NCBI GenBank assembly: GCA_035544835.1
Contig: DASZZV010000061.1
Coordinates: forward strand, 1-20,503
Direction of reading: 5' to 3'
DNA length: 20,503 nucleotides
From: DASZZV01 sp035544835
GTDB taxonomy: Bacteria; Acidobacteriota; Thermoanaerobaculia; Gp7-AA8
In this document: piece after piece, positions 1 through 6,585 of the stretch
Layout: each line of letters starts with the position of its first letter
How positions within the stretch are numbered: position 1 is the first letter of the stretch
Notes under the pieces: generated by a model
Seen by the model: only the letters and a program-made list of their open reading frames with translations
Databases searched by the model: none
What the model was told of the DNA's origin: nothing
Made by a program: the position numbers and the translations under genes

Positions 1-201
1 GACGCTGGCCAGGACATCGAATCCCGATGCACGCGGCATCATCAGGTCGAGAATGGTCAGATCGTAGTCGTTCTCCTGCAGCTTCGTGATGGCCTCGAGC
101 CCGTCGCAGGCCTGATCGACCGTGATCCCATCCCTCTCCAGCATTTTCAGAACCAGTCGCCGAATGGAATCGTTGTCGTCGACGAGAAGAACGCGAGCCA
201 T
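1..201 (-). CDS. Response regulator receiver domain, 5' part only
   Basis: The gene starts at the ATG at 201 and runs off the left edge; 67 residues are visible. They form the first half of a CheY-like receiver domain. Acidic residues Asp8-Asp9 follow a hydrophobic first strand (MARVLLVDD), and the phosphoacceptor is Asp52 in TILDLMMPRASGFDVL. Family knowledge: a partner histidine kinase phosphorylates this Asp, and the output depends on the C-terminal part, which lies outside the window. It could therefore be a single-domain regulator, a DNA-binding regulator or part of a larger protein. No kinase is visible here. The region upstream of its start is occupied by heptamer repeats. Confidence 0.9.
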   Translation of the reverse strand, partial: MARVLLVDDNDSIRRLVLKMLERDGITVDQACDGLEAITKLQENDYDLTILDLMMPRASGFDVLASV

Positions 202-216
202 GAACGCAGCATAAGG

Positions 217-323
217 GATTTCGGATTTCGAATTTCGGATTTCGAATTTAAAAGAGGCAGAGAGCGGTTGAGGGTTTGACTCTAAATTCGAAATCCAAAA
301 TTCGAAATTCGAAATCCGAAATT
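217..323. repeat. Pair of inverted 7-bp tandem arrays (locus 1)
   Basis: Left arm 217-249 reads GATTTCG, GATTTCG, AATTTCG, GATTTCG, AATTT. Right arm 282-323 reads CTAAATT, CGAAATC, CAAAATT, CGAAATT, CGAAATC, CGAAATT. Both have a strict 7-base period, and the arms are reverse complements in type, so the region can form a long AT-rich hairpin. It lies between the starts and ends of two minus-strand genes. The lead-in TTTGACTCTAAAT (276-288 region) recurs before the array at 7526. Confidence 0.9.
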
Positions 324-338
324 CACAATTCCGCCTCC

Positions 339-731
339 TCAGTTCGTGACCTCGCGGCGATTCACGGTGTGACCCTCCTCCTCCAACACCTCAATGGCCG
401 TCTCCAGAACGCCCTCTTTGACGAATAGATAATCGGTGTCATAGGTGGAGACGATGAAGATGCTGATGCCTGCCGCCGCCAGCGGTGTTGCGAACGAAGC
501 GGCGACGCCGGTCACGAAAAAAGGGATCGGTCCTTCGACCCGAAGACAACGCCATGCTCGCTCCGCCAGAATGTCATCGGGCACCAGGTCCTCGCGACAG
601 ACAATCGAGATCTCATCTTCGGTTCTGGTGATGGACGAAAACGTCCCCTGACCAGCCCAGGGCGGCAGGTCCTGATCGGAATCGAGCTTCGCCACAGCGA
701 AGCGTTCCGGCATCAGTGTGAATCGACGCAT
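339..731 (-). CDS. ACT-domain protein (COG3603-like)
   Basis: A 130-residue soluble protein. An N-terminal half of about 60 residues is followed by an ACT-type fold at about 66-125. The signature GISIFIVSTYDTDYLFV at about 88-104 is followed by an amphipathic helix (VLETAIEVLEEEGHTV). Length and order match the COG3603/ACT_7 family of stand-alone double-ACT proteins, which are thought to bind amino acids; the ligand here cannot be read. The ATG at 731 has no Shine-Dalgarno sequence but has TAGAAT nine bases upstream, so the message may be leaderless. Its stop is followed by the locus 1 heptamer array. It is probably transcribed alone. Confidence 0.8.
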   Translation of the reverse strand: MRRFTLMPERFAVAKLDSDQDLPPWAGQGTFSSITRTEDEISIVCREDLVPDDILAERAWRCLRVEGPIPFFVTGVAASFATPLAAAGISIFIVSTYDTDYLFVKEGVLETAIEVLEEEGHTVNRREVTN

Positions 732-740
732 ATCGCCGCG

Positions 741-746
741 ATTCTA
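741..746 (-). promoter_or_regulatory. Candidate -10 box TAGAAT for the ACT gene
   Basis: TAGAAT on the minus strand, nine bases before the ATG at 731. There is no Shine-Dalgarno sequence, so transcription may start at or next to the start codon. I see no good -35 hexamer 16-18 bases further upstream, so this rests on the repeated pattern at other genes in the window. Confidence 0.4.
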
Positions 747-794
747 GTCGAGTTTGGAATCAGACACGGCCCATTTCTTGAAGACTCCATGGGC

Positions 795-799
795 GGAGG
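795..799 (+). promoter_or_regulatory. Shine-Dalgarno GGAGG that sets the glutaredoxin start
   Basis: GGAGG ends four bases before the ATG at 804. It lies downstream of the other in-frame ATG at 789, so 804 is the better start. Confidence 0.65.
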
Positions 800-803
800 T
801 CTC

Positions 804-1058
804 ATGAAAAACGACATCACTGTTTACGGAGCGGACTGGTGCGGAGACACCGTCCGGACACTTCGTCATCTCGACTCAAAGAAAATGGAGTACCGCTACA
901 TCAACATCGACGAGGACGAGGTCGGTGAGAAGAAGGTCATCGAATTCAACAAGGGAAAGCGGCGCATCCCCATGGTCGAAGTGGCTTCGGAAACCCTGGC
1001 GGTACCCAGTGACGCGGAGCTCGACAGGGTGCTGGTGAAGAGCAGCGCCAGCAATTAG
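804..1058 (+). CDS. Monothiol glutaredoxin-like protein
   Basis: An 84-residue thioredoxin-fold protein. The active-site region is YGADWCGDT, with a single Cys13 where dithiol glutaredoxins and NrdH-type proteins have CxxC. The second position is Thr16. The cis-proline loop is RRIPMVEV with Pro56, and the C-terminal helix follows VPSDAELDRVL. Family knowledge: such proteins reduce disulfides or glutathione-type mixed disulfides, while monothiol forms may act in deglutathionylation or Fe-S handling. Which applies here is unknown. The start at 804 is chosen for its GGAGG; 789 would add five residues. It converges on the M16 gene across about 90 bases. Confidence 0.8.
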   Translation: MKNDITVYGADWCGDTVRTLRHLDSKKMEYRYINIDEDEVGEKKVIEFNKGKRRIPMVEVASETLAVPSDAELDRVLVKSSASN

Positions 1059-1068
1059 AGAGATAGGC

Positions 1069-1106
1069 TGACAGAGGGGAGCGCGCGCCTCTGCTGTCAT
1101 CCCGAG
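1069..1106. repeat. Small inverted repeat with remnant of the GTCATCC element
   Basis: TGACAGAGG (1069-1077) pairs with CCT plus CTGTCA (1088-1099) across a three-base bulge. The right arm runs into GTCATCCCGAG (1096-1106), the motif of the larger elements at 3538 and 6311. It sits between convergent genes and could act as a weak terminator, but there is no T-run. Confidence 0.45.
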
Positions 1107-1149
1107 CAAAGGCAAACTCGCGTCAGGTCCTCGGTTCCGGAGATGTCCC

Positions 1150-2238
1150 CTACTTCGCCGGCCTCTCGAACAACGCCGGATCCACCGGCATGTTCACCTG
1201 AAGCTCGGTCGTCTGCACGCTCCCGAATATCCGGCCATTGATCGAGACGGTTTGCTTGAAGGGAAACACCACTCCGGCAACGGTGCGGAAGTCTGAGAAG
1301 TCGGTGACCTTGTCGCCTGTCTCCCCGAGCTCCGCGACCTGCATGGAGCTGCGAAGAATGCGACCCGAAGCCGGATCGACATACCATTTCACCGGCCGGA
1401 TACCACTGCCGCTGACCGCGAGAATCTTCGTGTCTACGCCACCGAGCTTTTCCTGACCGGCAATAGCCAGAGTGAGCTTCGAAGTGCCGGCGCGTTGGGC
1501 CATCACCCAGGGAGACTCATCGATGTCGCGCAGGGCCGAGTCGCGCTGCGATGACGGCAGGTCATGCACGCCTCCCGGAGTCGAAATCCATGATGTCAAA
1601 GGGGTCACCACCATGGTCATCGAGCCCATCGCCATCGACATGGTCTGCCTCAGCGTGTCAGGCAGGACGACGGTCTGTTCCGTCGTCAACTCCATCGGTT
1701 GCGGTTTCTGCAGCGACAGCGACGCTTTCTCCATGAGCGACTTCACGGCCGTTACATTCTGGCGCCCGCCCAGCCCCTCCACGACCTTCTCGAAGAACTC
1801 CGTCGCTTCGGGTGAGTTACCTTCGGCCCCCGAGCTTTGCGCGGGGACACTACTACCAGCGGCGGGCTCGGTGTTGAGCTCGGGAGTCTTGATGTCGATG
1901 GTCTGCACCGTTCCGTACTTCGAAAGCGGCTGATCGAAATCCGAGGCCTTGCCGTAGTCAGTCGTGCCGATGTTCTCAGTTCCCTTGAAGGCCATGTGCT
2001 CGAACATGTGGGCCAGGCCGGTTGCGCCTTTGGGATCCTGAGCGCTGCCGGCGTCGACGAAGGTGAAGAACGAGAACACCGGCGCTTCAGGACGCTCCAG
2101 GACGAGCAGGGTGAGTCCGTTGGAGAGTTTCCGTACCGAGACCCGCTTGTCGAACGAAGCGAGATCCTGGGCTGTGGCCCGAGTGACCATGAACGCCGCG
2201 ATCGCCACGGTCATCAGAACCGCCTTGAAATGTCGCAT
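1150..2238 (-). CDS. M16 (insulinase-like) peptidase chimera with internal deletion
   Basis: 362 residues. Residues 1-24 look like a signal peptide (ends ATAQ). Residues 31-98 are the start of an M16 domain with the inverse zinc motif HMFEH (His77, Glu80, His81) in GLAHMFEHMAFKGT, then NIGTTDYGKA. At about residue 99 this breaks off, and the rest is the LolA-like C-terminal region that follows the peptidase domains in long M16 proteins. The third zinc ligand, a Glu about 70 residues downstream, and the whole inactive half are missing. M16 peptidases are usually over 400 residues. The reading frame is intact, so the deletion is in frame. It is probably not an active peptidase but may be an exported protein. 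The ATG at 2238 has AAGGAG six bases upstream. Confidence 0.75.
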   Translation of the reverse strand: MRHFKAVLMTVAIAAFMVTRATAQDLASFDKRVSVRKLSNGLTLLVLERPEAPVFSFFTFVDAGSAQDPKGATGLAHMFEHMAFKGTENIGTTDYGKASDFDQPLSKYGTVQTIDIKTPELNTEPAAGSSVPAQSSGAEGNSPEATEFFEKVVEGLGGRQNVTAVKSLMEKASLSLQKPQPMELTTEQTVVLPDTLRQTMSMAMGSMTMVVTPLTSWISTPGGVHDLPSSQRDSALRDIDESPWVMAQRAGTSKLTLAIAGQEKLGGVDTKILAVSGSGIRPVKWYVDPASGRILRSSMQVAELGETGDKVTDFSDFRTVAGVVFPFKQTVSINGRIFGSVQTTELQVNMPVDPALFERPAK

Positions 2239-2244
2239 TCGTTT

Positions 2245-2250
2245 CTCCTT
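2245..2250 (-). promoter_or_regulatory. Shine-Dalgarno AAGGAG that sets the M16 chimera start
   Basis: AAGGAG on the minus strand, six bases before the ATG at 2238. The in-frame TTG at 2253 overlaps this site and is therefore not the start. Confidence 0.75.
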
Positions 2251-2289
2251 CAAATTGCCGCGAGGACTCTAACATTGATGGCCGAGCTG

Positions 2290-2436
2290 CCGGTCCGGAG
2301 TGGCGACATCCTGTCGCCTGGCTCGGCGCCATTCCGTGGCCCCGCCCGGTGACATGCACAGTCCTTCCGCACGTAACAGAACGGCGGCGCGGGACGCCGC
2401 CGAGCCAGGCGGCAGAGATGCCGCCACTCCGATCGG
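2290..2436. repeat. Imperfect inverted repeat of about 39-bp arms (family C)
   Basis: Arm 2290-2328 (GGAGTGGCGACATC...GCCTGGCTCGGCG) and arm 2398-2436 (CGCCGAGCCAGGCGG...CCGCCACTCCGATCGG) are near-perfect reverse complements. Each arm has its own small hairpin (GCGACATCCTGTCGC in the left arm). The 147-base element fills the divergent promoter region between the M16 chimera and the secreted protein. No coding sequence lies inside. Confidence 0.85.
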
Positions 2437-2449
2437 GTGTGCGAAGGGG

Positions 2450-2455
2450 TAAGAT
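2450..2455 (+). promoter_or_regulatory. Weak candidate -10 box TAAGAT
   Basis: TAAGAT lies six bases before the ATG at 2462, similar in spacing to the boxes at 741, 10517 and 15817, but it is a poorer match. AAGGGGT at 2444-2450 is an alternative Shine-Dalgarno at long spacing. Confidence 0.2.
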
Positions 2456-2461
2456 CGCACC

Positions 2462-3397
2462 ATGATCCGGCCATCGACCGCAATTGTGGCGCTCTCAGTG
2501 ATGCTCACCATCGGTACCTCGTTTGCGCGTGGTCGTCCGGCCCGTCGACCGCCGCCGGTCTCCACCTCTCCGCAAATCGCTGGATGTCCGATCCTGCCCG
2601 CGGACAACGAGTGGAACCGCGATGTCTCCAGAGATGCGGTCGATCCTAACTCCGCCGCCTACATGGCTCACATGAATGGCAGTAGCCGGTTCCTCCATCC
2701 CGACTTCGGCTCGAACCCCGACTTCGGCATTCCCTTCGACATCGTCCCGGCGACTCAGGCTCTGGTTCCCGTGACCTTTCAGTACGCCGACGAGAGCGAT
2801 CCCGGGCCCTATCCGATCCCTCCGAATGCCAGGGTCGAGGCGGGGGGTGATCGCCATGTTCTGGTGCTGCAGCAGGATCGTTGCGTACTCTACGAGCTCT
2901 TCGACGCCGTCTATCTGAATCCGGGATGGCACGCCGGAGCGGGTGCTGTTTTCGACCTGCGCTCCAACGCCCTGCGCCCCGATGGCTATACCTCGGCGGA
3001 CGCGGCTGGCTTGCCGATTCTCCCCGGTCTGGCGCGATTTGATGAGGCCACCAGCGGCGAGATTCGGCACGCTCTCCGCTTCACTGTCCAGTCGACGCAG
3101 CGCGCCTACATTCACCCAGCGACTCATTTCGCCAGCAGCAGCACCGATCCGGCCGCGCCACCCATGGGGCTCCGCGTCCGTCTGAAAGCCGGCTTCGACC
3201 TCTCCGGCTACACCGGAACGGCGCGAACGATTCTCGCGGTTTTGAAGAAGTACGGCATGTTCGTCGCCGACAACGGCTCGGACTGGTTCCTCAGCGGCGA
3301 GACCACCACGCGCTGGAACGACGACGATCTCGACCAGTTGAAGAGGGTTCCGGCCAGTGCCTTCGAGGTCGTGAAGGCGGGGACGATCCTGCATTGA
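2462..3397 (+). CDS. Conserved secreted protein of unknown function
   Basis: 311 residues with a signal peptide at about 1-23, then a Pro/Arg-rich linker. I recognise the family by its blocks: CPILPADNEWN (42-52), YADESDPGPYPIP (108-120), GDRHVLV (129-135), TSADAAGLPILPGL (177-190) and IHPATHFAS (217-225). Related proteins occur in many soil bacteria, but I know of no assigned function. The conserved Asp, His and Trp residues could suggest a carbohydrate- or polymer-active fold, but that is a guess. Cys42 and Cys141 could form a disulfide after export. It is a single gene, divergent from the M16 chimera and flanked on both sides by inverted repeats. Confidence 0.75.
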   Translation: MIRPSTAIVALSVMLTIGTSFARGRPARRPPPVSTSPQIAGCPILPADNEWNRDVSRDAVDPNSAAYMAHMNGSSRFLHPDFGSNPDFGIPFDIVPATQALVPVTFQYADESDPGPYPIPPNARVEAGGDRHVLVLQQDRCVLYELFDAVYLNPGWHAGAGAVFDLRSNALRPDGYTSADAAGLPILPGLARFDEATSGEIRHALRFTVQSTQRAYIHPATHFASSSTDPAAPPMGLRVRLKAGFDLSGYTGTARTILAVLKKYGMFVADNGSDWFLSGETTTRWNDDDLDQLKRVPASAFEVVKAGTILH

Positions 3398-3415
3398 AGT
3401 TCGAGGGTTGGCTCG

Positions 3416-3525
3416 TGTGGCGCGGCCGCCCTCGGCCGCCTCTTCTCGAAATACGAGTCGCGCGCCGGAGAATTGTGTTGTTGAATTCGTCGTCGGAAAG
3501 GCGGCCGAGGGCGGCCTGTGCCACA
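3416..3525. repeat. Inverted-repeat element with TGTGGC..GCCACA ends (family B, copy 1)
   Basis: Left arm 3416-3440 begins TGTGGCGCGGCCGCC. Right arm 3500-3525 ends GGCGGCCTGTGCCACA. Apart from one indel and one change the arms are reverse complements over about 25 bases. The outer ends match the element at 15860, but the inner stem sequence differs. Confidence 0.85.
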
Positions 3526-3537
3526 AGGGTTTGGGGA

Positions 3538-3683
3538 CTTGTCATCCTGAGGGAGCGCGCGCAAGAGTAAGGGATCAGTAGGGAGTGAGTGCGACCGAAG
3601 GATCTTTGGTGACATGAGAGAAATTGACAACTCGCACCGGGTGATGTCACCAAGGATCCTTCGCTGTCGCTCAGGATGACAAG
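3538..3683. repeat. MITE-like GTCATCCTGAG element, copy 1
   Basis: A 146-base element with perfect 14-base terminal inverted repeats, CTTGTCATCCTGAG (3538-3551) and CTCAGGATGACAAG (3670-3683). An inner inverted pair, GGATCTTTGGTGACAT and ATGTCACCAAGGATCC, lies within it. It is about 90% identical by eye to 6311-6457. No open frame of note lies inside. Together with the elements at 3416 and 3858 and the array at 3953, this accounts for most of the 570-base gap 3398-3968. In 3684-3857 I see no gene. Confidence 0.9.
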
Positions 3684-3857
3684 CCTTGTTTCATTTCCTC
3701 AACGGCGACGCAGCGTCGTGCCTTGCTCGGATGACAGACGGTTCATTCGGGCTTCGACATGGCCGTTTCGTTCCACTGGGGCGCACAGTATTTCGAGGCG
3801 TTAGGAGCGATTGATTTTCGATGACGTCGCCGCGGATCGCATTGACGGTCTTGCGCG

Positions 3858-3933
3858 TGTCACCAAAGATCCTTCGGTCGCACTCACTCTTTCCGAGCTC
3901 GCCCTGTCGCGCGTGCTCCCTCAGGATGACAAG
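3858..3933. repeat. Inverted half copy of the GTCATCCTGAG element
   Basis: TGTCACCAAAGATCCTTCGG... to ...CTCAGGATGACAAG. This matches the reverse complement of the left half of the 3538 and 6311 elements, with a diverged centre. Confidence 0.8.
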
Positions 3934-3952
3934 CCCGCCATCGGTGGCACTT

Positions 3953-3980
3953 TTTCAAGTTTCAATCTTCAATTTCCAAT
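3953..3980. repeat. 7-bp tandem array at the ATP-grasp 3' end (locus 2)
   Basis: Four heptamers: TTTCAAG, TTTCAAT, CTTCAAT, TTCCAAT. The TGA stop of the minus-strand ATP-grasp gene (3969-3971) lies inside the array, so its last codons (Gly-Asn-stop) come from it. Confidence 0.85.
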
Positions 3981-5003
3981 TCCGCCGCGGCCGTATCGCG
4001 CGGCCGCCAACTCTACAATCTCGCCGATGGTCTGATTGTAGGTGCGGCCCGACGCGCGTGCGGCCATGGCGAACTCCGCCGATGATGAGAGCCAGGGATT
4101 CGGGTTCGCTTCGATGACGTAGATCTGTCCTTTCGGCGAGACCCGCAGATCGATTCGGGCGTAGTCGCGCATCTTCAGGGCCGAGTAGGCAGTGAGGGCC
4201 ACCTCCTGGATTTCCTTGGTCCGCTCCTCATCGAGATCTTCGATCGCACCCGATTTGGTCAGCTTGTAAGCCTCGTGATCGCGCTCGAACTTCACTTCGT
4301 AGCCGGCAATGCGGGGCATTCCCTCCGGCAGCTTCGACAGGTCCAGCTCGATCAGGGGAAGCGCCTCGGGGCGATCGTTGCCCAGAACGGCGACGTAGAT
4401 TTCACGACCCTCGATGAACTCCTCGATCAGCGAGGGGCAGTCGAACTCCTTCTCGATGTAGTCGATCCGCTCCATCAACTCTTTGACCGAGGTGACTACC
4501 GAGCCGATGTCGATTCCTTTCGAGCCATCCGCTGAGGAGGGTTTCACGATCATCGGAAACTGGATGTCCCGCTCCAGGTCGAAGCGTCCGCGGTGCGAGA
4601 CCGCGAAGAAAGGCGTATGCAGACCGTGGAAGCCGACGATCTTCTTGGCCAGCACCTTGTCCTGCGCGACGCACAAGGCCTGCACTCCACCGCCGGTGTA
4701 GCGCTTGCCAACGAGCTCGAGAAAGGCGGCCAGATGCAGGTCTTTCGAGTCATCGCCGCCATAGGATTCGGTGAGGTTGAAGAACAGGTCGGCCTGCTTG
4801 CGCATGAGCCCCGACAGCGAGGCGTCGTGGCCGTCGAGTACGTACATGTCGACCTCGTGGTCGAGCTTCGTCAGAGCGGCGGCAATCTCTTCACGATCGA
4901 GCTTGGGCCGCTTGAGCTTCTTTCCCTTGCGCGCCAGGTCAGCGGTCTCACCGGGATACTCCTCGGTGCCTTCCCATGTGTCGTAGAGGATGGTGATCTT
5001 CAT
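3969..5003 (-). CDS. ATP-grasp ligase, D-Ala-D-Ala ligase-like
   Basis: 344 residues, cytoplasmic. The ATP-grasp core is clear: ATP-binding strand and loop MIVKPSSADGSKGI (151-164), EEFIEGREI (194-202), RIDLRVS (283-289) and metal-binding VIEANPNPWL (296-305). These enzymes activate a carboxylate as acyl phosphate and join it to an amine or amino acid. The N-terminal about 110 residues are not the usual Ddl substrate domain in detail (KITILYDTWEGTEEYPGE), so a cell-wall Ddl role is doubtful and the substrate is unknown. The ATG at 5003 shares its A with the stop of the upstream metallopeptidase gene (TGATG), which implies translational coupling. The C-terminus ends in a heptamer array. Confidence 0.85.
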   Translation of the reverse strand: MKITILYDTWEGTEEYPGETADLARKGKKLKRPKLDREEIAAALTKLDHEVDMYVLDGHDASLSGLMRKQADLFFNLTESYGGDDSKDLHLAAFLELVGKRYTGGGVQALCVAQDKVLAKKIVGFHGLHTPFFAVSHRGRFDLERDIQFPMIVKPSSADGSKGIDIGSVVTSVKELMERIDYIEKEFDCPSLIEEFIEGREIYVAVLGNDRPEALPLIELDLSKLPEGMPRIAGYEVKFERDHEAYKLTKSGAIEDLDEERTKEIQEVALTAYSALKMRDYARIDLRVSPKGQIYVIEANPNPWLSSSAEFAMAARASGRTYNQTIGEIVELAAARYGRGGIGN

Positions 5004-6130
5004 CAGGTACGGATCAGCTTACCCTGAGTCAGGTGCGTCATGGCCAGCGAGGTGACGTAGACGGTCAGTTCGATGAGCTCCGCATCGACTCTCTTTGGAT
5101 CGAACAGGAGGCCCTGTTCGGCCACGCTGCGCTCGATCGATTCGATGAGATGCTTGAGGAGCGGACGCTTCACGCCGGTCCAGTAGTAGACCTTGTCGAT
5201 GAGCTCCCGGCGCCGGATTGCAATGAGCTCTGCGGCCGGCTTCATCCCGTCCGGGCCCCTGGCCGGCAGCGAAAAAATGTCGGCCAGATCCGTGTCGAGG
5301 GCGAGATGCGAAATGGCCTCCTCCTCATCGACGATGTTCTCGCGATAGAACTCTTCGACCGTCGCTTCCATGGCGCCGACGTCGAAGTCGATCTCGCCGA
5401 GCGGCCGTACCGGATGCTTGTCGGCACTGTTCCGGCTGATGCGGTCGACGTACTCGAGCTTCTTGATGGCGCCCCAGGACGCGTACTTCTTCCGCCAATT
5501 GGAGCCGGGCGTCATCCACACAGCGAACGTTTCTGCGAAGTCTTCGTCAGGATGTTTCTGCGCATACCAGCCGGCGATATGGCGGACGTACTGTTTGGAA
5601 AAAGGAGTGAAGCGGTACTCGTCGCGGTAGGGGCGCCGAAAGGGTCCGAACGTCTCACGCCATTCCGCGGTCTTATAAAACTCGTATGCGTAGTTGTAGG
5701 CGTGGCCGGCCTCGTGCCGCATGTACATCATGATCTCCGGCTCCTCTTCCATGTCGTTCGCGGCGCGCTCGAAGGCGCCGATGCGACGATCGGCCAGATA
5801 AAAAGGAATGCCGATGACCGGCTCCTCGGAAGGACAACCCCATTCGTCGGTCAGATAGCAGGCAGGTCTGAAATGCTGCAAGCCGGCCTTCGCTAACTCC
5901 CGGTAAAGCTGCAGCACGTAATCCTCCACCGGCGACCCTTCGATCTTGAGCCCCAGGTCTTTGATGGGCTTACGAAGGATCTCCTGCGCTTCGGCCGGAG
6001 TCTGCTCAAAGGGTTGGGTGGGGTCGGGCTTCGAGCGGCGTTCCGAGGGTGCTGTCTCGGGTGTCTGCACGAACGGGGCGGAGGACGGTCCCTCGGGGAT
6101 GACGGGGTCTTGGTCGCGGATGTCGCCCAT
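5003..6130 (-). CDS. Putative zinc metallopeptidase (HEAGH)
   Basis: 375 residues, no signal peptide. Residues 1-50 are Pro/Glu/Thr-rich and probably disordered. The catalytic motif is MRHEAGHAYNYAYEF, with His139, Glu140 and His143. It is followed by FRRPYRDEYRFTPFSKQYVRHIAGWYAQKHPDEDFAETFAVW (written as separate blocks at about 165-205); the Glu in DEDFAETFA is the likely third zinc ligand. This matches the 'putative zinc-binding metallopeptidase' family, whose substrate I do not know. The C-terminal about 130 residues are helical. It is first of two genes and overlaps the ATP-grasp start by one base. No clear Shine-Dalgarno precedes the ATG at 6130. Confidence 0.8.
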   Translation of the reverse strand: MGDIRDQDPVIPEGPSSAPFVQTPETAPSERRSKPDPTQPFEQTPAEAQEILRKPIKDLGLKIEGSPVEDYVLQLYRELAKAGLQHFRPACYLTDEWGCPSEEPVIGIPFYLADRRIGAFERAANDMEEEPEIMMYMRHEAGHAYNYAYEFYKTAEWRETFGPFRRPYRDEYRFTPFSKQYVRHIAGWYAQKHPDEDFAETFAVWMTPGSNWRKKYASWGAIKKLEYVDRISRNSADKHPVRPLGEIDFDVGAMEATVEEFYRENIVDEEEAISHLALDTDLADIFSLPARGPDGMKPAAELIAIRRRELIDKVYYWTGVKRPLLKHLIESIERSVAEQGLLFDPKRVDAELIELTVYVTSLAMTHLTQGKLIRT

Positions 6131-6287
6131 CAGTTTTTCTTACTGGCGGAAAAGCGAAGCGCGCCGACCCACAAGGGATTATCGGCGCGCATCAATTTCG
6201 GCAGCCTGCCGGATTCTATTCCGGTAGGGTTCTCTTTAGCGAAAGTGATGCCAGAGGAGGTGCGTGCCCGGCTGAGAATGCGACTTT

Positions 6288-6304
6288 CAGTATTTACGTG
6301 GGTT
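6288..6304. repeat. Conserved flank unit CAGTATTTACGTGGGTT
   Basis: This 17-base unit lies seven bases before a GTCATCC element. The same unit occurs at 20245-20263, 20366-20386 and, inverted, at 10289-10307, each time next to a GTCATCC motif. Confidence 0.7.
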
Positions 6305-6310
6305 TTGGAA

Positions 6311-6457
6311 CTTGTCATCCTGAGGGAGCGCGCGCAGGTGTAAAGGATCAGTAGGGAGTGAGTGCGACCGAAGGATCTTTGGTGACATGAGAAGAATTGC
6401 CAACTCAAACCCCGGTGATGTCACCAAAGATCCTTCGCTGTCGCTCAGGATGACAAG
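6311..6457. repeat. MITE-like GTCATCCTGAG element, copy 2
   Basis: 147 bases with the same perfect 14-base terminal inverted repeats (6311-6324 and 6444-6457) and internal TTTGGTGACAT / ATGTCACCAAAG pair as copy 1. It fills the centre of the gap 6131-6585 between divergent genes. The rest of that gap shows no convincing gene. Confidence 0.9.
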
Positions 6458-6575
6458 CTTGCCTTTCGTATGTTCTCACGGCGCCAGTGCCGAAGGTTAC
6501 GCAAGCAAATGAAATGAGATGTTCGTCCCACGAGAATAGCGGATATGTCATCATCGTTATACATAGCGAACGGGC

Positions 6576-6583
6576 GAGGTGGA
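6576..6583 (+). promoter_or_regulatory. Shine-Dalgarno GAGGTGGA that sets the hydrolase start
   Basis: GAGGTGGA lies just before the GTG at 6586; GAGG is six bases away. No comparable site precedes the earlier in-frame GTG at 6487 or ATG at 6514. Confidence 0.55.
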
Positions 6584-6585
6584 TC

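Noticed and set aside
2239..2253. TTG start at 2253 for the M16 chimera
   Set aside because: It overlaps the AAGGAG that serves the ATG at 2238.
2495..3526. 343-residue minus-strand open frame
   Set aside because: It is antisense to the secreted protein, whose motifs and signal peptide are clear; the minus frame has Arg-rich, motif-free sequence.
3208..4117. Several 74-140-residue frames in the gap 3398-3968
   Set aside because: They run through repeat elements and share peptides with frames in the 6311 copy (for example LPTDPLLLRA-like and HSLLIPY-like text), so they are translated repeats.
5033..5896. 287-residue plus-strand open frame
   Set aside because: Shadow of the HEAGH metallopeptidase, with no recognisable fold.
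3538..6457. Composite transposon carrying the peptidase/ATP-grasp genes
   Set aside because: No transposase is present and target duplications cannot be shown; kept only as a possibility in the findings.
6487..6585. Longer N-terminus for the alpha/beta hydrolase
   Set aside because: No Shine-Dalgarno or family resemblance; the GTG at 6586 has GAGGTGGA in front.
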